NCBI RefSeq assembly: GCF_910592395.1
Contig: NC_088320.1
Location: 7,628,001 to 7,692,000 of the forward strand
Source: Lineus longissimus
Taxonomy: Eukaryota; Nemertea; Pilidiophora; Heteronemertea; Lineidae
DNA: 64,000 nt
Direction of reading: 5' to 3'
In this document: positions 1 to 11,649 of the stretch, in pieces
Layout: each line of letters starts with the position of its first letter
Position numbering within the stretch: the first letter of the stretch is position 1
Notes under the pieces: generated by a model
The model's database searches: none
What the model saw: the letters and a program-made list of their open reading frames with translations, nothing else
What the model was told of the DNA's origin: nothing
Position numbers and translations under genes: made by a program

Positions 1-298
1 GGACTAAATCACCCTTATTATGACCCCCACAAATATTTGTAAAGCTGAGTGGATAAGGACACCATGCGGTTCCTAAATAACAAAAGGGTTAGGAACACAA
101 ATCTGAACTTGGTCACCTTTTAGCTCGCTGTGTTTGCACTTTCCTTTTTGAACGGAGGGCCTAAAAATACAGATTTGTGTCAAACATTTTTAGCACGGTG
201 TAATATTAGGTTGTGCCCCTAAAGTCTATAAGTTGACTCGGCTTGATTCTTCACTCAATATCATGATATGACAGAACCCTAGAGACCATCAGCTCAAG

Positions 299-510
299 AG
301 TTGACCATAGGTACCACCATTTTGGCCAGACCTTGAAGTCCTAAAGCAATAAGAACTCCTTCAAAATGACGTGAATGCCTGTTTGAATCATATGAACCTG
401 TTCTCAGGAAAACGAACAACTCCCAACCTTGAAATTGGCATTCACTCTGTTTTGATCGAGTTCAAACTGCCTTGGATTTCAAGTTCTAGCCAAAATGGCA
501 GTGCTATCAT
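299..510. mobile_element. Fold-back MITE, family D, right end decayed
   Basis: Begins with the family D terminus TTGACCATAGGTACCACC. It continues through a stretch reading as the complement of its other half: AAGAACTCCTTCAAAATGACG on the left pairs with an imperfect right arm near 440-500. Related copies lie at 5831, 50452, 59090 and 62195. The expected terminal ATGGTCAACCCT is missing on the right. It is non-coding, and its mobilising enzyme is unknown. Confidence 0.55.
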
Positions 511-638
511 TTTGTCAATGAACATCAAAAGACATGGAATTATGAAAATGATATTTGAAAAGCCTACCTTCTATTCAAAGGTTGATGATTGTTGTCTAAC
601 ACCATTCATTAAGTCATCCACCTCAGCCTGCAAGAGAA

Positions 639-1060
639 AGATATATTCTATGTCGAGACGTGAGATTGAAAGAGAGAATGATATATTCTATGTAAGCATG
701 TGAGATTGAAAGAGAAAGTGATATTCTATCTATACACGTGAGATTGAAAGAGAGAAAGAGATATTCTATGTAAACATGTGATAATGGTAGAGAGAAGGAG
801 ATATTCTATGTCGACTCGTGAGAATGAAAGAGATATTCTATGAATACATGTGAGATTGAAAGAGATAAAGAGATATTCTCTGTAAACACGTGAGAGTGAA
901 AGCGAGAGAGACATTCTAAGTCGACTGGTGAGAATCAAAGAGATATTCTATGTAGACATGTGAGAGATATTCTATGTAGACACGGGCGTAGAATTGAAAG
1001 AGATATTCTATGTAGACACATGAGATTGAAAGAGAGAAATATATATACTATGTAGACACT
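639..1060. repeat. ~40-bp minisatellite, about 10 imperfect units
   Basis: Repeated unit reads roughly GATATTCTATGTAGACACGT followed by GAGATTGAAAGAGAGAAA. Units are about 40 bp, with some shortened to about 25 bp. The strand is strongly purine-rich. Open frames through it consist of repeated low-complexity peptide and are not taken as genes. Confidence 0.85.
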
Positions 1061-1067
1061 TGACAAA

Positions 1068-1122
1068 GTTGCATGCAAAATTTTCCTGCGTCACCAGTTA
1101 ATACAAATGGTATACCCTTTTA
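1068..1122 (-). mobile_element. Fragment of family A MITE (one end only)
   Basis: Contains the family A end block: a CCTG..CACCAGTTAATAC segment, then a GGTATACCC run ending in TTTTAAC. It corresponds to the right 55 bp of the copy at 6649-6889. The remainder of the element is absent and it borders the preceding minisatellite. Confidence 0.4.
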
Positions 1123-1721
1123 ACAGTTCCATGTCAAGTTAGCCAACCATAGCTGTGTAGTGAATAATATTATAGGCCATTACAGCAAGGGTTGCTCAAG
1201 CTGACATCAACTGAGATAGGACGTACTGTGGGTAGAAAAGGGAGAAGAAACAGACCAACCTTATACTATCAGAGCCTCAAAGTACCTCAAATGAATTTGT
1301 ATCCAATAAGATAGGCAACACAACACTACTGACCAGAAAGGCAAAAACTCCACAAGTGACTTAGATTGAAAAAGGGCTACCTACGACAAGCCTTAACACA
1401 CATGAAGGGAAAAGGCCCAAGAGACAAGAGATGAGGTGTGTTAGTGTAAGCCTGGATTAGGGTGGAGGGATTAAGGATGCTTAGAGGAATGTGTAAGGAC
1501 ACTCAGTAGGGGGCTGCACCACTGGGTGTGTTGGGGATTTCTCGGTGCCCAAGTTTGTTTCTATGTGATTTTGATTCAATGGTTGGGGCCGTAATGGTGG
1601 GGGTTGAATGGAAGGTAACCTGAGTGGATTGGTAAGGGGGAAGGAGATGTCAGAAGTCTGACCCAATAATTCAAACACTTCATCCAACTTCATCTTCTTT
1701 GTAGTGCAATTTTTACTCAGA
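1123..1721. other. No feature recognised
   Basis: AT-rich to mixed sequence without a supported gene. A short open frame on the minus strand at 1481-1693 has no recognisable domain and is not annotated. Confidence 0.5.
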
Positions 1722-2122
1722 GCCCTTAGGGAGTTTCATAGCCTAGTGGTTAACATTACTGGCTACCATGCAAAAGGCCCCAGGTTCGATCGCGGGGAGA
1801 ACCCAGGATTGTATTTCTGGTTGAACCAGCGTGGCTTTCAAGGAAAAATTCCTGGCTCTTTACAGTTCTTCGAATGAGACTTGAAACCCAGGTTCCTCGT
1901 ATCTGGTGTCTATGCCAGGGCAGGTTAATAAAGACCCCACCAAGTGAGAAACATGAGTAGCTCGTGTGGACTCAACCTCTCGCCGAAGTTGGATTCACTC
2001 TAGGCCAATAAACCCAATTGGCGCATAACTGTAGTGTCATGCATAAACGCTCATCCCGCCTTGGAGGAGGAATATTCCCTGGAGAAAATCACCTCCAAGT
2101 GCAGAGCGAACGCCGAAGAAGG
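1722..2122 (+). mobile_element. SINE family E, near full length, tRNA-derived
   Basis: A ~400-bp short interspersed element. The head carries RNA polymerase III promoter-like boxes: A box TAGCCTAGTGG at 1739-1749 and a B-box-like GGTTCGATCGC at 1783-1793 (GGTTCGATCCC in the sister copy at 52141). The body has AGAACCCAGGATTGTATTTC and TGTCTATGCCAGGGCA. The 3' part has CATCCCGCCTTGGAGGAGGA, and the tail is a short GAA-rich run. Other copies or parts are at 9991, 11650, 33544/34046, 52141 and 62803. It has no coding capacity and would depend on a LINE for transposition. Confidence 0.8.
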
Positions 2123-3998
2123 ACAACAACTGAGAGCCCTTTATAATTTCATTACCAGCAATATAATTTCAACTCTACCAAATGATAACTGCCAAGATAT
2201 GTTATTGATACCTCACAAACAATGCTCAAAGATATATTTCAAATTCCATACCTTTTTAACAAAAAAATGCTGTCATAAAATAAAAGTTTTTTCTAAACAG
2301 TTTGTGCCAGTTACGTTCATGTCCAAACACAAGCTTGAAGAATATTTCCCATCTTTGAAAATAAATGCTCACAAAACAAATTACAGACCAATATTAAGAT
2401 TTCATTCCTGACTAAACATAACTTTTAGCTTAGGGCTCATCCATGGCATTGTGACAGGATTATTCGATTATAGAATCCCAGGATCATCCCACTGCTTAAT
2501 CCCTATCTTATTGATGATAATCCCTATCTTATAGGTGAAAAAGGGCCTAGGTAAGTCAAAACTAATTCTGATCTACAAAGTGCAAAAGAGAGATGATGTT
2601 AAGATGACTAAAGGCTGAGGATTACTTGCAAAGGTGACTGTCATCTTAGAAAGGCCCTAAATCCAGCTTAGAGGATCATCATGAATTTTAGATAGACAAC
2701 TCCAGGCCTAGGCTTGCTATGATCACTGAAGGGCCTATTTAGAAGAAGAACGAAAAGTGTCATATAGGCAGGAAAGTCTCATGCTTAGGCATATTAACTC
2801 TTTCTGACCGCAAGCCATATATACACGGTCCGCCATCTTTGATTTCACAGCAAACCGCATACACACGGTTTTTCAAATTCAATTTGCCCGCACTGTCACA
2901 TGATGCATTTGCCTTAAATACACTTGTGGTGACTCAAGCAACATATGACAACGCCTTGACGATCTTTTCAATCAATTGCAGTTTGATTGGTTGTTATCAG
3001 ATGGCACTGCAATGCGTGCTTTCGTCTGCCGATTTTCAGAAATTTGCCACATATTTCAGATGAAACCGCGCGAAACGCAGTACGGGCTGAAAGAGTTTAA
3101 AGTGGCTCACGATGTTGTCGCCAGGTACTTATTTCACCATTACATTCTGATGTCTCAATAAATGAAGACACGGCAAACTCGAATTTCACACGACCAGCTT
3201 TTTAGGCCAATACCATCATCGAATGCCACGAATTCCACAGCACTTACACACTATACCGTCTGATCAAATGCCACGAAATGCGCTTCAATGAGGCTGGGGA
3301 ACGACGAAGTCAGAACCCCAAACTGCCCTCACCACCATTCCCGAATGCGACAACCTTTTACTTTTTCAGCTACCATGAACATATACACTTCCTTATTTTC
3401 TGATGCATAGAAGGAAACAGATCGATATATTCGGTCTGCTGAACTCGTGATTAGGTAGCGTTCTATTCAGAAACTTGTGTTGTGGAATTCCATAATCATG
3501 ACTCATGCAGCAATTTGGGACTGTTTCATTCGTGCTCACTTTGATACCCACTGAGGTGTGGGAAATAAAGGGCCAATGAGCTGAGCAGGCGAACTCCCCT
3601 TTGTGCAAACGACAACATTTGATTTCAACTCCTTCCAAGTCTCACTATCTGCCATCTTCCAGTAAACCAATCCATGACCTTTGCTGACTTCATATCCTTG
3701 AAACATTCCAATTCATATCCTCTTTGTCAAGTCTGTCAATATTACAGTGTTTGCTGATACTTTATTAAACTCACAGTTTGTCAATATGGTTGAAACTAGT
3801 GTTGTCAAGATCATAATAGGGAAGTGTATAGTCGACATATATTGATTCGAAAATATACTTGTTGTCATTCACAGCTTTTGAGTTAAGAGGGTTTTTGCCA
3901 GATGGGAAAACTATTTTTGATTCATATTCTCTCAGATAGCCACATTCTTGTCACTGTTTTTACTATCATTGTCCTTTTTGCTACTGTCTTTTTAACCA
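2123..3998. other. No feature recognised
   Basis: Mixed-composition sequence. Several open frames of 60-125 codons occur (for example 2034-2411 and 2839-3063 on the plus strand, 3393-3638 on the minus strand). None shows a recognisable domain, clear splice-site pairing or repeated conservation within the window, so none is annotated. Confidence 0.5.
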
Positions 3999-4345
3999 TT
4001 GTCTGTTCTTGTTGTTTTTTTAAATTTTGAACGATGCCTTTTCCCTTGTCTTTTCTCTTGTGTTTTCCCCAAGTCTTTTTTCTTCATGTCTTTTTCCCCT
4101 TTCTTTTTCCTGTTAGTCTTTTCCCCTTTGTATTTACCTATTGTCTTCTATATGTGTCTTTTCCCCACGCCTTTTTACCCTTGTCTCTTTTCCATGTCTT
4201 TTTCCCTCAGACTTTTCCCCTTGTCTTTCTTCCATGTCTTTTTCCGTAGTCTTTCCCCTTTTTCTCTCACTTTTCTGCTTGTCTTTTCCCCCTTGTCTTT
4301 GGTCTCATTTTTTTTCCCTAACTTTTTCCCCCTCATTTACATCTT
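3999..4345 (+). repeat. Polypyrimidine low-complexity tract
   Basis: About 350 bp of almost pure C/T on the plus strand built from irregular TTTTCCCCTTGTCTTTTTCC-like units. Two open frames run through it, reading as F/L/S/P-rich peptides purely because of the composition. Homopurine/homopyrimidine tracts of this size can adopt triplex structures; whether this one does is not visible here. Confidence 0.8.
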
Positions 4346-5150
4346 TGTCTTTAATCCCTACCCCAAGGCTCACCATTAGCTGCCTCTTCTCCAGCCTCCA
4401 AACAACCCTGACTCATGACTTCGCCACAAAACTGTTTGGCAGAATGAACAAGGAGCAATCAACACTGTTGACATCATCACACCATTTGATTCATGCAAGA
4501 TTCCCCAAGGTCCAACCACCAACACGTCACTGCCAATACAGAGACATTAGGCAGAGAGGGTCTTGGATGTTTAATTTTGCTGCGTAATTGGTCCAAACGG
4601 GCATACGTGATGACCAGATCCTCCAGCTTTGTGCGATGTAATGAAAGCTGGCAAGGACAGGCAAGAAGGTAATAAGGACCATATCAAGGCACGAACAACG
4701 GGAAGAAACAGGCACGAGGTCAGGCCAGAACATGTCGACTAGATGTGGGCAAGTTGACCAACGGGACTTCAGAAGATGGACGATGCTGATGAGACAAAAC
4801 AAGTTGCATGGACGGCAATTCATGTTGACAAGATGTGACCTTGTACGTGAAGTCTGCTCCAAAACAACAAGAGACCGCAGGAACACCCAAGAGCCTCCAT
4901 AGAAACTCCTTCACTCACTTGCTGAGGCTACCTTTGTTGTTCTAAGTGGTTTGATTCAGTAGGTATCGGTAAACAGCTTGAGTTAAAGAGTTTGCAAGGG
5001 GAGCTTTGAAGGGTCTTGGATGTCTTGATGAAGTTTCACAAAGAAGGAGGAGTTTGAAGTGCGTTTCTCAAAGGAATCTAGCTGAAACGTCCTCAGAGAC
5101 TGCAGGGTGCTGAAATATCATTTACAACAACCATACGTGAGGCCTGGACA
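4346..5150. other. No feature recognised
   Basis: Unassigned non-repetitive-looking DNA. Small open frames on both strands at 4141-4914 lack recognisable domains. Confidence 0.5.
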
Positions 5151-5396
5151 TTAAAGGCGTACACTGTTTGTAATTACTGATGGTCTGCGAAATAGAAATG
5201 TCCTTATACAGATTGCTGTAGGGCACTTATTATGCATACAAATTTGCTGAAACTTGGTATGATCAATCGTTGAATATCTGTCTGCACAATGACAATGCTG
5301 AAATTCATATTTAGTACGTATTTACGCAATTTGAAATTTTCCTCATTGAATTACAAAGTTCAAGTTTTAATGGAGAGTCAGCTAAGATGCCTTTAA
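5151..5396 (+). mobile_element. Family A MITE, complete copy
   Basis: About 246 bp bounded by TTAAAGGCGTAC on the left and GATGCCTTTAA on the right. Internal landmarks shared with other copies: GTAATTACTGATGGTC, ACTTATTATGCATACAAATT, TGCTGAAACTTGGTAT and ATTTACGCAATTTGAAATTT. Copies or fragments in the opposite orientation lie at 6649, 18237, 24104 and 26123. Short inverted ends abutting TTAA suggest a DNA transposon family with TTAA target choice (piggyBac or Kolobok type); the superfamily is inferred. Confidence 0.7.
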
Positions 5397-5830
5397 ACTA
5401 TTTTCAACGACCAGCATAGTCCCTTTAACAGAATTAAACTACCTGCGTTGCCATATTCATAAAGCTTTCCCCGATAAGAATTAATTTCTTTCAATCAGCC
5501 TCATCAATCACGCACTGCGAATGTCTTATCAATCAAAACACACAACAAATCAATCAAAGCCGTTTCAAATTATTTGATTGGTCGTGACATTCCATCAATT
5601 ATAATTAATCGCCATGGCAACAACATTACCAATTTGCTGGTTGCTACCTTTGCGTGTTTTCTTTCAAGTCCTAGACCGTGTAAGTTGCTCATTAGATTGA
5701 ACTGCCTGAGCTAAGGTTACTGAGCAGGTTATCTAGACATACAAGACAGACTGGCCAACATAAAAGCCACAATACGGTTCAAATCGGCAACCAACATTTA
5801 GGCCTATAACCACATAACCTTTATTGTTAA

Positions 5831-6012
5831 TTGGCCATAGGCAACGCAATTATGGCCAGAACTTGCAATCCTAAACCAATTAGAACTCTTTTAGAATGAC
5901 GTGAATGCTGATATCGAGTGTGAGAGTCTGTTCTTTGTTTTCCATAGAAATAATCAGCATCAAGTTAATTTTGAACGAGTTCTAGCCAAAATGGTGGTGG
6001 CTATGGTCAACC
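5831..6012. mobile_element. Fold-back MITE, family D, degenerate
   Basis: Left side reads TTGGCCATAGGCAACGCAAT and right side ends GTGGTGGCTATGGTCAACC, forming the family D inverted ends. The internal GAACTC...GAGTTC arms also pair. No coding potential. Confidence 0.6.
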
Positions 6013-6097
6013 CCCCTAAAGAAAGAGGACATTTCCACATCTCCGATAACTAATGCAGGTAATGAACTCTTCAAACTAGCAAAAGCTGTCACAAGGG

Positions 6098-6275
6098 GTA
6101 GAGTCAAAACATAAGTGCCTGTCACCTCTTGAGGTCCTCGATTCGATTCCCAGTCGGTCCTGGGGTAATCATGTGACGGAGAGAGTGACTATCTTCGCTG
6201 GCATAGGCTTTCTCGGGGTCTCTGGTTTCCTCCCACCTTACATCACATGCCCAGTATTGTCTAAAGAGATAATGA
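6098..6275 (+). mobile_element. SINE family F copy, tRNA-derived
   Basis: Shares the block CACCTGTCACCTC...GATTCGATTCCCAGTCGGTCC...GGTTTCCTCC...TTACA with copies at 35354 and 39111. A box-B-like ATTCGATTCC lies at 6141-6150. The box A region is better preserved in the 39111 copy (TGGTGCAGCGG). Non-coding and probably moved by a LINE partner; no 3' tail is identified. Confidence 0.6.
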
Positions 6276-6648
6276 TGTCCTTTGCGCTTAATACAAAAGC
6301 CCGGAAGCACAGTCAATTCAGATATTTATGCAAAAAAAAAAAACAATCAGTAAAATTCTTCGCCATCTTTGAATTTATCACACGACGACTAATTTCCCTC
6401 TCATAAATTTAAATTGAAATATTTCACATATCTTAGAGACCACAGTCAGCAGATTCCTGCTGCAGCCACCAATAACACCAGCATCATGTATTAGTACCAC
6501 ATACTGAGCCATTAGATGACGACCATCCGTCACACTGCTGGTGGCCGCATCATCAACACCAGGTGGCACCATCTATCATCTCTCGAAGAAGAAACTCGTG
6601 CCGCTAACTACACAGAAACACGCGCCATCATCCACGGCTTATCATCCA

Positions 6649-6889
6649 TTAAAGGCAGAAGCTATTTGTAAAAATTTGAAATTTGTAACTGAATTTGAAC
6701 ATTTCCGATTGCGTAAATACGAATATAAATATAAATGTCAACATTGCTGTCATGTAGACAGATACACAAAGGCTTTGAATACCAAGTTTCAGCAAATTTG
6801 CATGCATAATAACTGCACTACGGCATTGTGTATAACTGCATTTCTATTTTCCTGGACCACCAGTTATAACGAACGGCGTACCCCTTTAA
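6649..6889 (-). mobile_element. Family A MITE, complete copy
   Basis: A 241-bp copy bounded by TTAAAGGCAGAAG and GTACCCCTTTAA. Between them lie CAAGTTTCAGCAAATTTGC, ATGCATAATAACTGCACTAC and CCTGGACCACCAGTTATAAC, which are the reverse complement of landmarks in the copy at 5151. An open frame crossing it is a by-product and not a gene. Confidence 0.75.
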
Positions 6890-7053
6890 GGTAGATTATT
6901 AATGATGGTAGAGATCGACTCTGGCAATCGCAATCCCGGTGGGAAACCTCCCCTTCCTTCGGCATCAGCATGAGAACACTCTTTAGAAACGCTGTCACGC
7001 AATTCCATTAGCTGGCTACATGAACATCAAGTTCTTTCACACAACGGTCTATG

Positions 7054-7353
7054 TATGAACCTCTCTATTAAAGACACCTTCGGAACTTGCAAGTAGTGTC
7101 CTTCATAGAGAGGTGTCCTGATTAGAAGTGTCTATTGAACGGAAACAACAGACTTTGGACTAAAACTAGTCCCATTAATATAGATAGGGTGTCCTTATTA
7201 GAGACTTGCAAGTAGTCTCCTGAATAGAGAGGTGTCCTGATTAGAAGTGTCTATTGAACGGAAACGACGGACTTTGGACTAAAACTAGTCCCTATAATAT
7301 AGATAGGGTGTCCTTATTAGAGAGGTGTCCGCTAAGGGAGGTTCCACTCTATA
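7054..7353. mobile_element. Family B MITE with internal 119-bp tandem duplication
   Basis: The ends resemble the family B termini (GAACCTCTCTATTAAAGACACC and, inverted, GGAGGTTCCACTCTATA). The interior from about 7085 is present twice with a 119-bp period: ACTTGCAAGTAGT recurs at 7085 and 7204, followed by the same AACTAGTCCC...GGGTGTCCTTATTAGAG sequence. No coding capacity. Confidence 0.75.
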
Positions 7354-7480
7354 GGAATGTCAGCCTTGTACAAGTAGTGGTCAGTTGCCAATAACCTACT
7401 CATTAAACCCATTCCATCACAGGACCACACAAACCAATATTGGCCAACGGCTTCACCACCGCCATTCATATAAAGAACAC

Positions 7481-7659
7481 TACAGTAAAACTTCTCTAAT
7501 AAGGACACCCTCACGACTGATTAGTGCTGTACTTGATAGAGAGGTGTTCTTTACTGTAGAGAGGTCAAATTGAATGACAACACCAAGTTGGGTCACAGTG
7601 TCCTTAATAAAGAGGGCATCCTTAATAGAGAGGTGTCCGCTAAGTGAGGTTCAACTGTA
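7481..7659. mobile_element. Family B MITE, TA-flanked
   Basis: Runs from TACAGTAAAACTTCTCTAAT to AGGTTCAACTGTA: inverted ends of about 25 bp with TA at both borders. The TA duplication is typical of Tc1/mariner-type elements, which is an inference for this family. Internal AGAGAGGTGTCC motifs repeat the terminal sequence. Confidence 0.75.
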
Positions 7660-8092
7660 TTTCTGTCTGGAAGGTTCACTTCTCCAAGCCAGCGAGACGA
7701 GAAATTGGAAACAGGGGTCAAGCGCTCAACAACTGTTTGCTGTGGTCTACGACGATTTGTCTTGACATATTGTTGTACCGCAAGACTTGGTCCATGCTAG
7801 CTTGACCACGCTGATAGTGCATTTGGGCTCAGGTTAACAACGCCTATGCACTGGTCATTTCAACATTCGGAAGACACCACCATCAGAAAGCAGGTAATGG
7901 CTAGAACACTTGACGAAGATCCAGTTTTTATCCCATCTTGTTTCATGATGCTCTATTTTTATGTGGGGCACCAAAAGGGCAAAGGTGGGCTTCTTTGAGA
8001 AGTTATCCTAGTCTGGCTTGTAACTACCAATCTAAGGTTTCGAAAATGTTACTGCTCAGTCCACTCATTCTCAGAGAATTCAAGAAAGTCTT
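7660..8092. other. No feature recognised
   Basis: Mixed sequence with no supported gene or repeat. Confidence 0.5.
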
Positions 8093-8316
8093 TTAAAGGG
8101 GGACTATAGGCAGGAGCAGAGGGGCTAATCTGGCCATCTTCAGGTGGCTAATATACACAGTAGCAACCCTGGGTCATGTCAGATTCAGCACAAAATGTAT
8201 TCTTCGCACAAGCGTGAATAATTTCGACAGACTGTGAGATGTGAGAGACCCCTATTGATGGCTTTGTGTATCTTTATCTTGCCTTCCTCGCTGCTGCCTA
8301 TATTGTCCATTTAGTA
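8093..8316. mobile_element. Family G short element
   Basis: Left border TTAAAGGGGGACTATAGGCAG, right border CTGCCTATATTGTCC, giving partial inverted ends around TATAGGCAG. The right half (GTGAGATGTGAGAGACCCC, GTATCTTTATCTTGCC) is present as its reverse complement at 33662-33880, which defines the family. Non-coding. Confidence 0.6.
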
Positions 8317-9192
8317 CATGTACAATATAACACAACTTCCTTTCTCAGCCACTTGCACCTACCCTAAGACTGATATACCCATCAAAGAAAAAAGCAATGA
8401 AAACCACAGCTGTCCGCTTCCATCCCCAACAGACATCGGTGACAAATCCACATTTTATCGCACCACCAGATCCCAACTAACTATCAGCGCTCATCCCGGC
8501 TCTCAGCGGGGCAACAAATCTCAGCATATCAAAGATAAGACATTCACCAACGCAGACAGACACAGCACATATGTGTTAAGAGTATGTTTATTCTCCATCT
8601 TGACTTATTGATTCGCACAATGTATGACACTTATGAGTAGCGTGCAGCGATGGATCCCCGATATTCGAGCATCCTGCTTCACGACAGAAGTACCATTCAT
8701 TGTCACATGAATAAGGTAATTATGCGCTATATCTTTTTGATGCTAATACGGCTTGTTTGGGATAGACAATCGTATTCTTAGCTTGTTTTGTGATAGCTAT
8801 CATTAGGATGATAACTACTCCAATTGAAACTGATCCAAGTAATCACCGGTACAAGATTCTGATGATGGGGAGTCAGTTGTTAAAGGCCAAGCGGAGTAGC
8901 AGTAGAATACTACACTCACCAATTTATTGGGCAGGGGTGCGGAACCTTGAATCTGTTGTTCACTGAACCCCCCCCCCTCCCCCAGTCCATAGTCATTTGA
9001 GTTACTTGGGTGAGAGCTTCTCTTGTCAATTTCTGAAAATTGAGTTGGCTGATAATACCACAATTTTGAAATTTTGGCGGTTAATACTATTGGTTATCTG
9101 AACGAAAGCAAGCATTATACATGTACACCTGTTCAGCTACATGTAAGCCTAGAAACTTATCTCTTACTGACACAATCTTTGTGTTGAGACAA
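8317..9192. other. No feature recognised
   Basis: Contains open frames at 8318-8611 (plus) and 8815-9063 (minus) without recognisable domains. A C-rich run occurs near 8970. Confidence 0.5.
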
Positions 9193-9348
9193 ATCTGACC
9201 CCTTCTAGCAAAACCAGTTGCATGTCTCACATAAGATGAGCCTAGATGACACCAGGAGATAATAGAAGAAATTGATGTCATCAGATTTCACAAAAGGCAG
9301 ACAATAGTGAAATGAACAGACAGTCCTACTCAACCTGCCAAGCTCATA
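9193..9348 (+). mobile_element. Family C MITE, truncated and degenerate
   Basis: Matches the left 80% of the copy at 22002-22186: GCAAAACCAGTTGCATGTC, then GAGCCTAGATGACACCAGG, AGATAATAGAAGAAATTGATG, and TCAACCTGCCAAGCTCATA. The right inverted end (GCTGTGAC...TCACATA) is missing. Confidence 0.65.
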
Positions 9349-9990
9349 AATGTCTTTAGGGGTAAAACGACACAAGCAACTAAAATATCAAATTTAAACC
9401 AAAGGCACTCCACAGAAAATGTCACAGTTTTACTTTCAAAGATCTGATACACTCCACGGAAGCATTTTCAAGTTTGATCAAACAACGACTTCAATCAAAA
9501 AAGCGTCTTTCCCCACTTTGATATAATAACCAATTTCATATCGATACTGCCGCGAGTGTCTGATTGATAACCAGCCGTTCTCTCTCCACCCGGAGATTGC
9601 ACCTCTTCAAGATAAACACGATGCGGGTTGAATTTAATTCAAGATAAGAAGAGCAGCATCTTTAATTTAAGACTTCATTACCGGTTGACTTTGTGAAGGG
9701 ATGATCTGACGAACGGCCGCCTTGACGATCTTCAAGAAGGCAGCGCTAGCTTCCCTGCGTGACAAAAAGTACATCGCTTTGAGTCTGGGAAGCGTTCAGT
9801 AGAGAGTTCACGATAAATTTTCGACTCCCAACTCTGACTCACCTTTGAGACTGAATTACAGTGATGTTTTCGAATTAAATGAATCGAAGAACATTTTCAA
9901 ATCAATAAATAGAATTCGAAATGAGTACTGGAGCATCAATAAGGACATTATTGATAAATATTATTGGACGATTGTAGGAGGAATTATGTT
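9349..9990. other. No feature recognised
   Basis: AT-rich sequence. The open frame beginning 9845 runs into the SINE fragment at 9991 and is not considered a gene. Confidence 0.5.
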
Positions 9991-10115
9991 GAGAAGAGCC
10001 AGGAATTTAGTTCCAAGAATTTCTGCCGGGGCATCTGAAGAAACAAATTCTTACCATGGATCGAACTCGGGTCCATTAGCTTTGTAGCCATTAGCGTTAA
10101 CCACTGGGACATGCG
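9991..10115 (-). mobile_element. SINE family E, 5' (tRNA-like) head only
   Basis: Reads in reverse complement as the family E head: GTTAACCACTGGGAC matches the A-box region, GATCGAACTCGGGTCC the B-box region, and AGAGCCAGGAATTTAGTTCC the sequence following the tRNA part. The 3' body is absent. Confidence 0.6.
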
Positions 10116-10891
10116 GCTATTCATCATATCACCTTACCGCGTAACTAATTCTCAAGACCATCAAGCCACCAATAGCATGATCTATGAGATAAGGTAAGTC
10201 ATGATTGCATGATCAAACAACATCAAATATTGAAGAAGTTTTGCAGACGACAATAAATACTCTATCACCAATCTATCACAAATAATTCAACAGTTGACCA
10301 ACCACTGATATCATAACCTATTGCACCATAACAAAAGAAATTCTTCCATTGTTGATGACTTCTAACCCCTCGAGTCCTCCTGATGAATGGGTTTAGTGAC
10401 CAGTGTTATCGCTCTTACACGCTAAACTGGTTACGATTCAAGCAAACCACTGATACAGCATGATTTGGTTCAAACAAGGAGACTAGATATCATTGGTTGA
10501 TGTTAATGAGTGATTTACGATATTACCATAATTTGCCAAACTTTTGCCCGCATTTTATTTTGGTGCATTTTGTGAATAAGATTTGAGATTCTGGACGATT
10601 AAGGCATATCTTACGTGAACAACATACACAAAATATATGCAAAACTGCCCTACGTTGTTGTGTAGGCCTATAGCTACATTTCTATCTACCTGACCCACTA
10701 GTAAACACCAATGGTGTACACCTCTAAGCTGCCATCCTATGCAACCAATGAGGCTGGACTGTATCCAGGCCATCATCACATCATCACCCTTTGATCAACT
10801 GACAAATCTGAAGACAGAGCCTTGACATGAACTTGACCCAGTTACCTAAAGGGCAGAGACATGTATTCATCCATGACCGGAAGTGTGGCAC
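10116..10891. other. Mostly unassigned; very degenerate family A remnant near 10600-10735
   Basis: The stretch CTACATTTCTATCTACCTGACCC...GGTGTACACCTCTAAG resembles the family A right end (GCATTTCTATTTTCCTGGACC...GCGTACCCCTTTAAG) at low identity. Nothing else is recognised. Confidence 0.3.
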
Positions 10892-11035
10892 AGTCACATA
10901 GAGCTTATCAAAATGTGAAGTTGTGGTAAATACATGGCTGGGATGGACCAAAGTGGAATTAATAGTCACATAGAGCTTATCAAAATGTGAAGTTGTGGTA
11001 AATACATGGCTGGGATGGACCAAAGTGGAATTAAT
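10892..11035. repeat. Perfect 72-bp tandem duplication
   Basis: Two adjacent 72-bp copies (10892-10963 and 10964-11035) read identically, from AGTCACATAGAGCTTATC to AAAGTGGAATTAAT. The identity implies a recent local duplication or an assembly artefact. Confidence 0.9.
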
Positions 11036-11649
11036 TCTCAATCTGTGGTTGATTCTTAATCTACAGAGTCAGGCCATCACAGAAATATGCTTTTTGATAA
11101 TATATTTAAGAAAATGTGGTCTCACTGGTCAGTTTAGAACTTGTACTTTGACAGGGCCATATCAATGCGCCAGTGACGTTTTGATGGATATGGTGTACGG
11201 AAATCTCTTTTTCTCAGGCAATCGGAATTGGAATGTTTTTAAACTTTATTATGCTATTGGCAAAGGGTTCTTCTTGACACATATAAAATTTTGTGCAGAT
11301 TGATTGGTCCAATGAGTACTTTTTTTACCAAAACTTATGCCCAACAATGTACATGTAATGTACACATGTTTTAATAGAGGACTCTGGCCTAAAGTACATT
11401 CCAGGGATAAGTAGCTTCCTTTTCGTGTTGATTGCCAAGGTGAATAACCAGAGTTTCATTCGAGTGTTGATTATCGGTCAGGGTAAATAGAATCACACCG
11501 AAACTCATTCCAATTCGTCCATTCCTTGAATTACAACCACACTTGCCTTCATTATTTTGTGGCAAAAAATACTCCTCCCACCAGCTTGCCAAACATATGG
11601 AGGTCTACTGCAAGCAATGAAGAAGCATCATCACCAAACTTGAATCTGT
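11036..11649. other. No feature recognised
   Basis: Mixed sequence with short open frames only; no domain recognised. Confidence 0.45.

Noticed and set aside
1739-1793. tRNA gene-like A and B boxes
   Set aside because: They belong to SINE heads; no complete cloverleaf with a 7-bp acceptor stem is apparent.
3999-4587. Phe/Ser/Leu/Pro-rich frames resembling membrane proteins
   Set aside because: Caused by the polypyrimidine tract composition.
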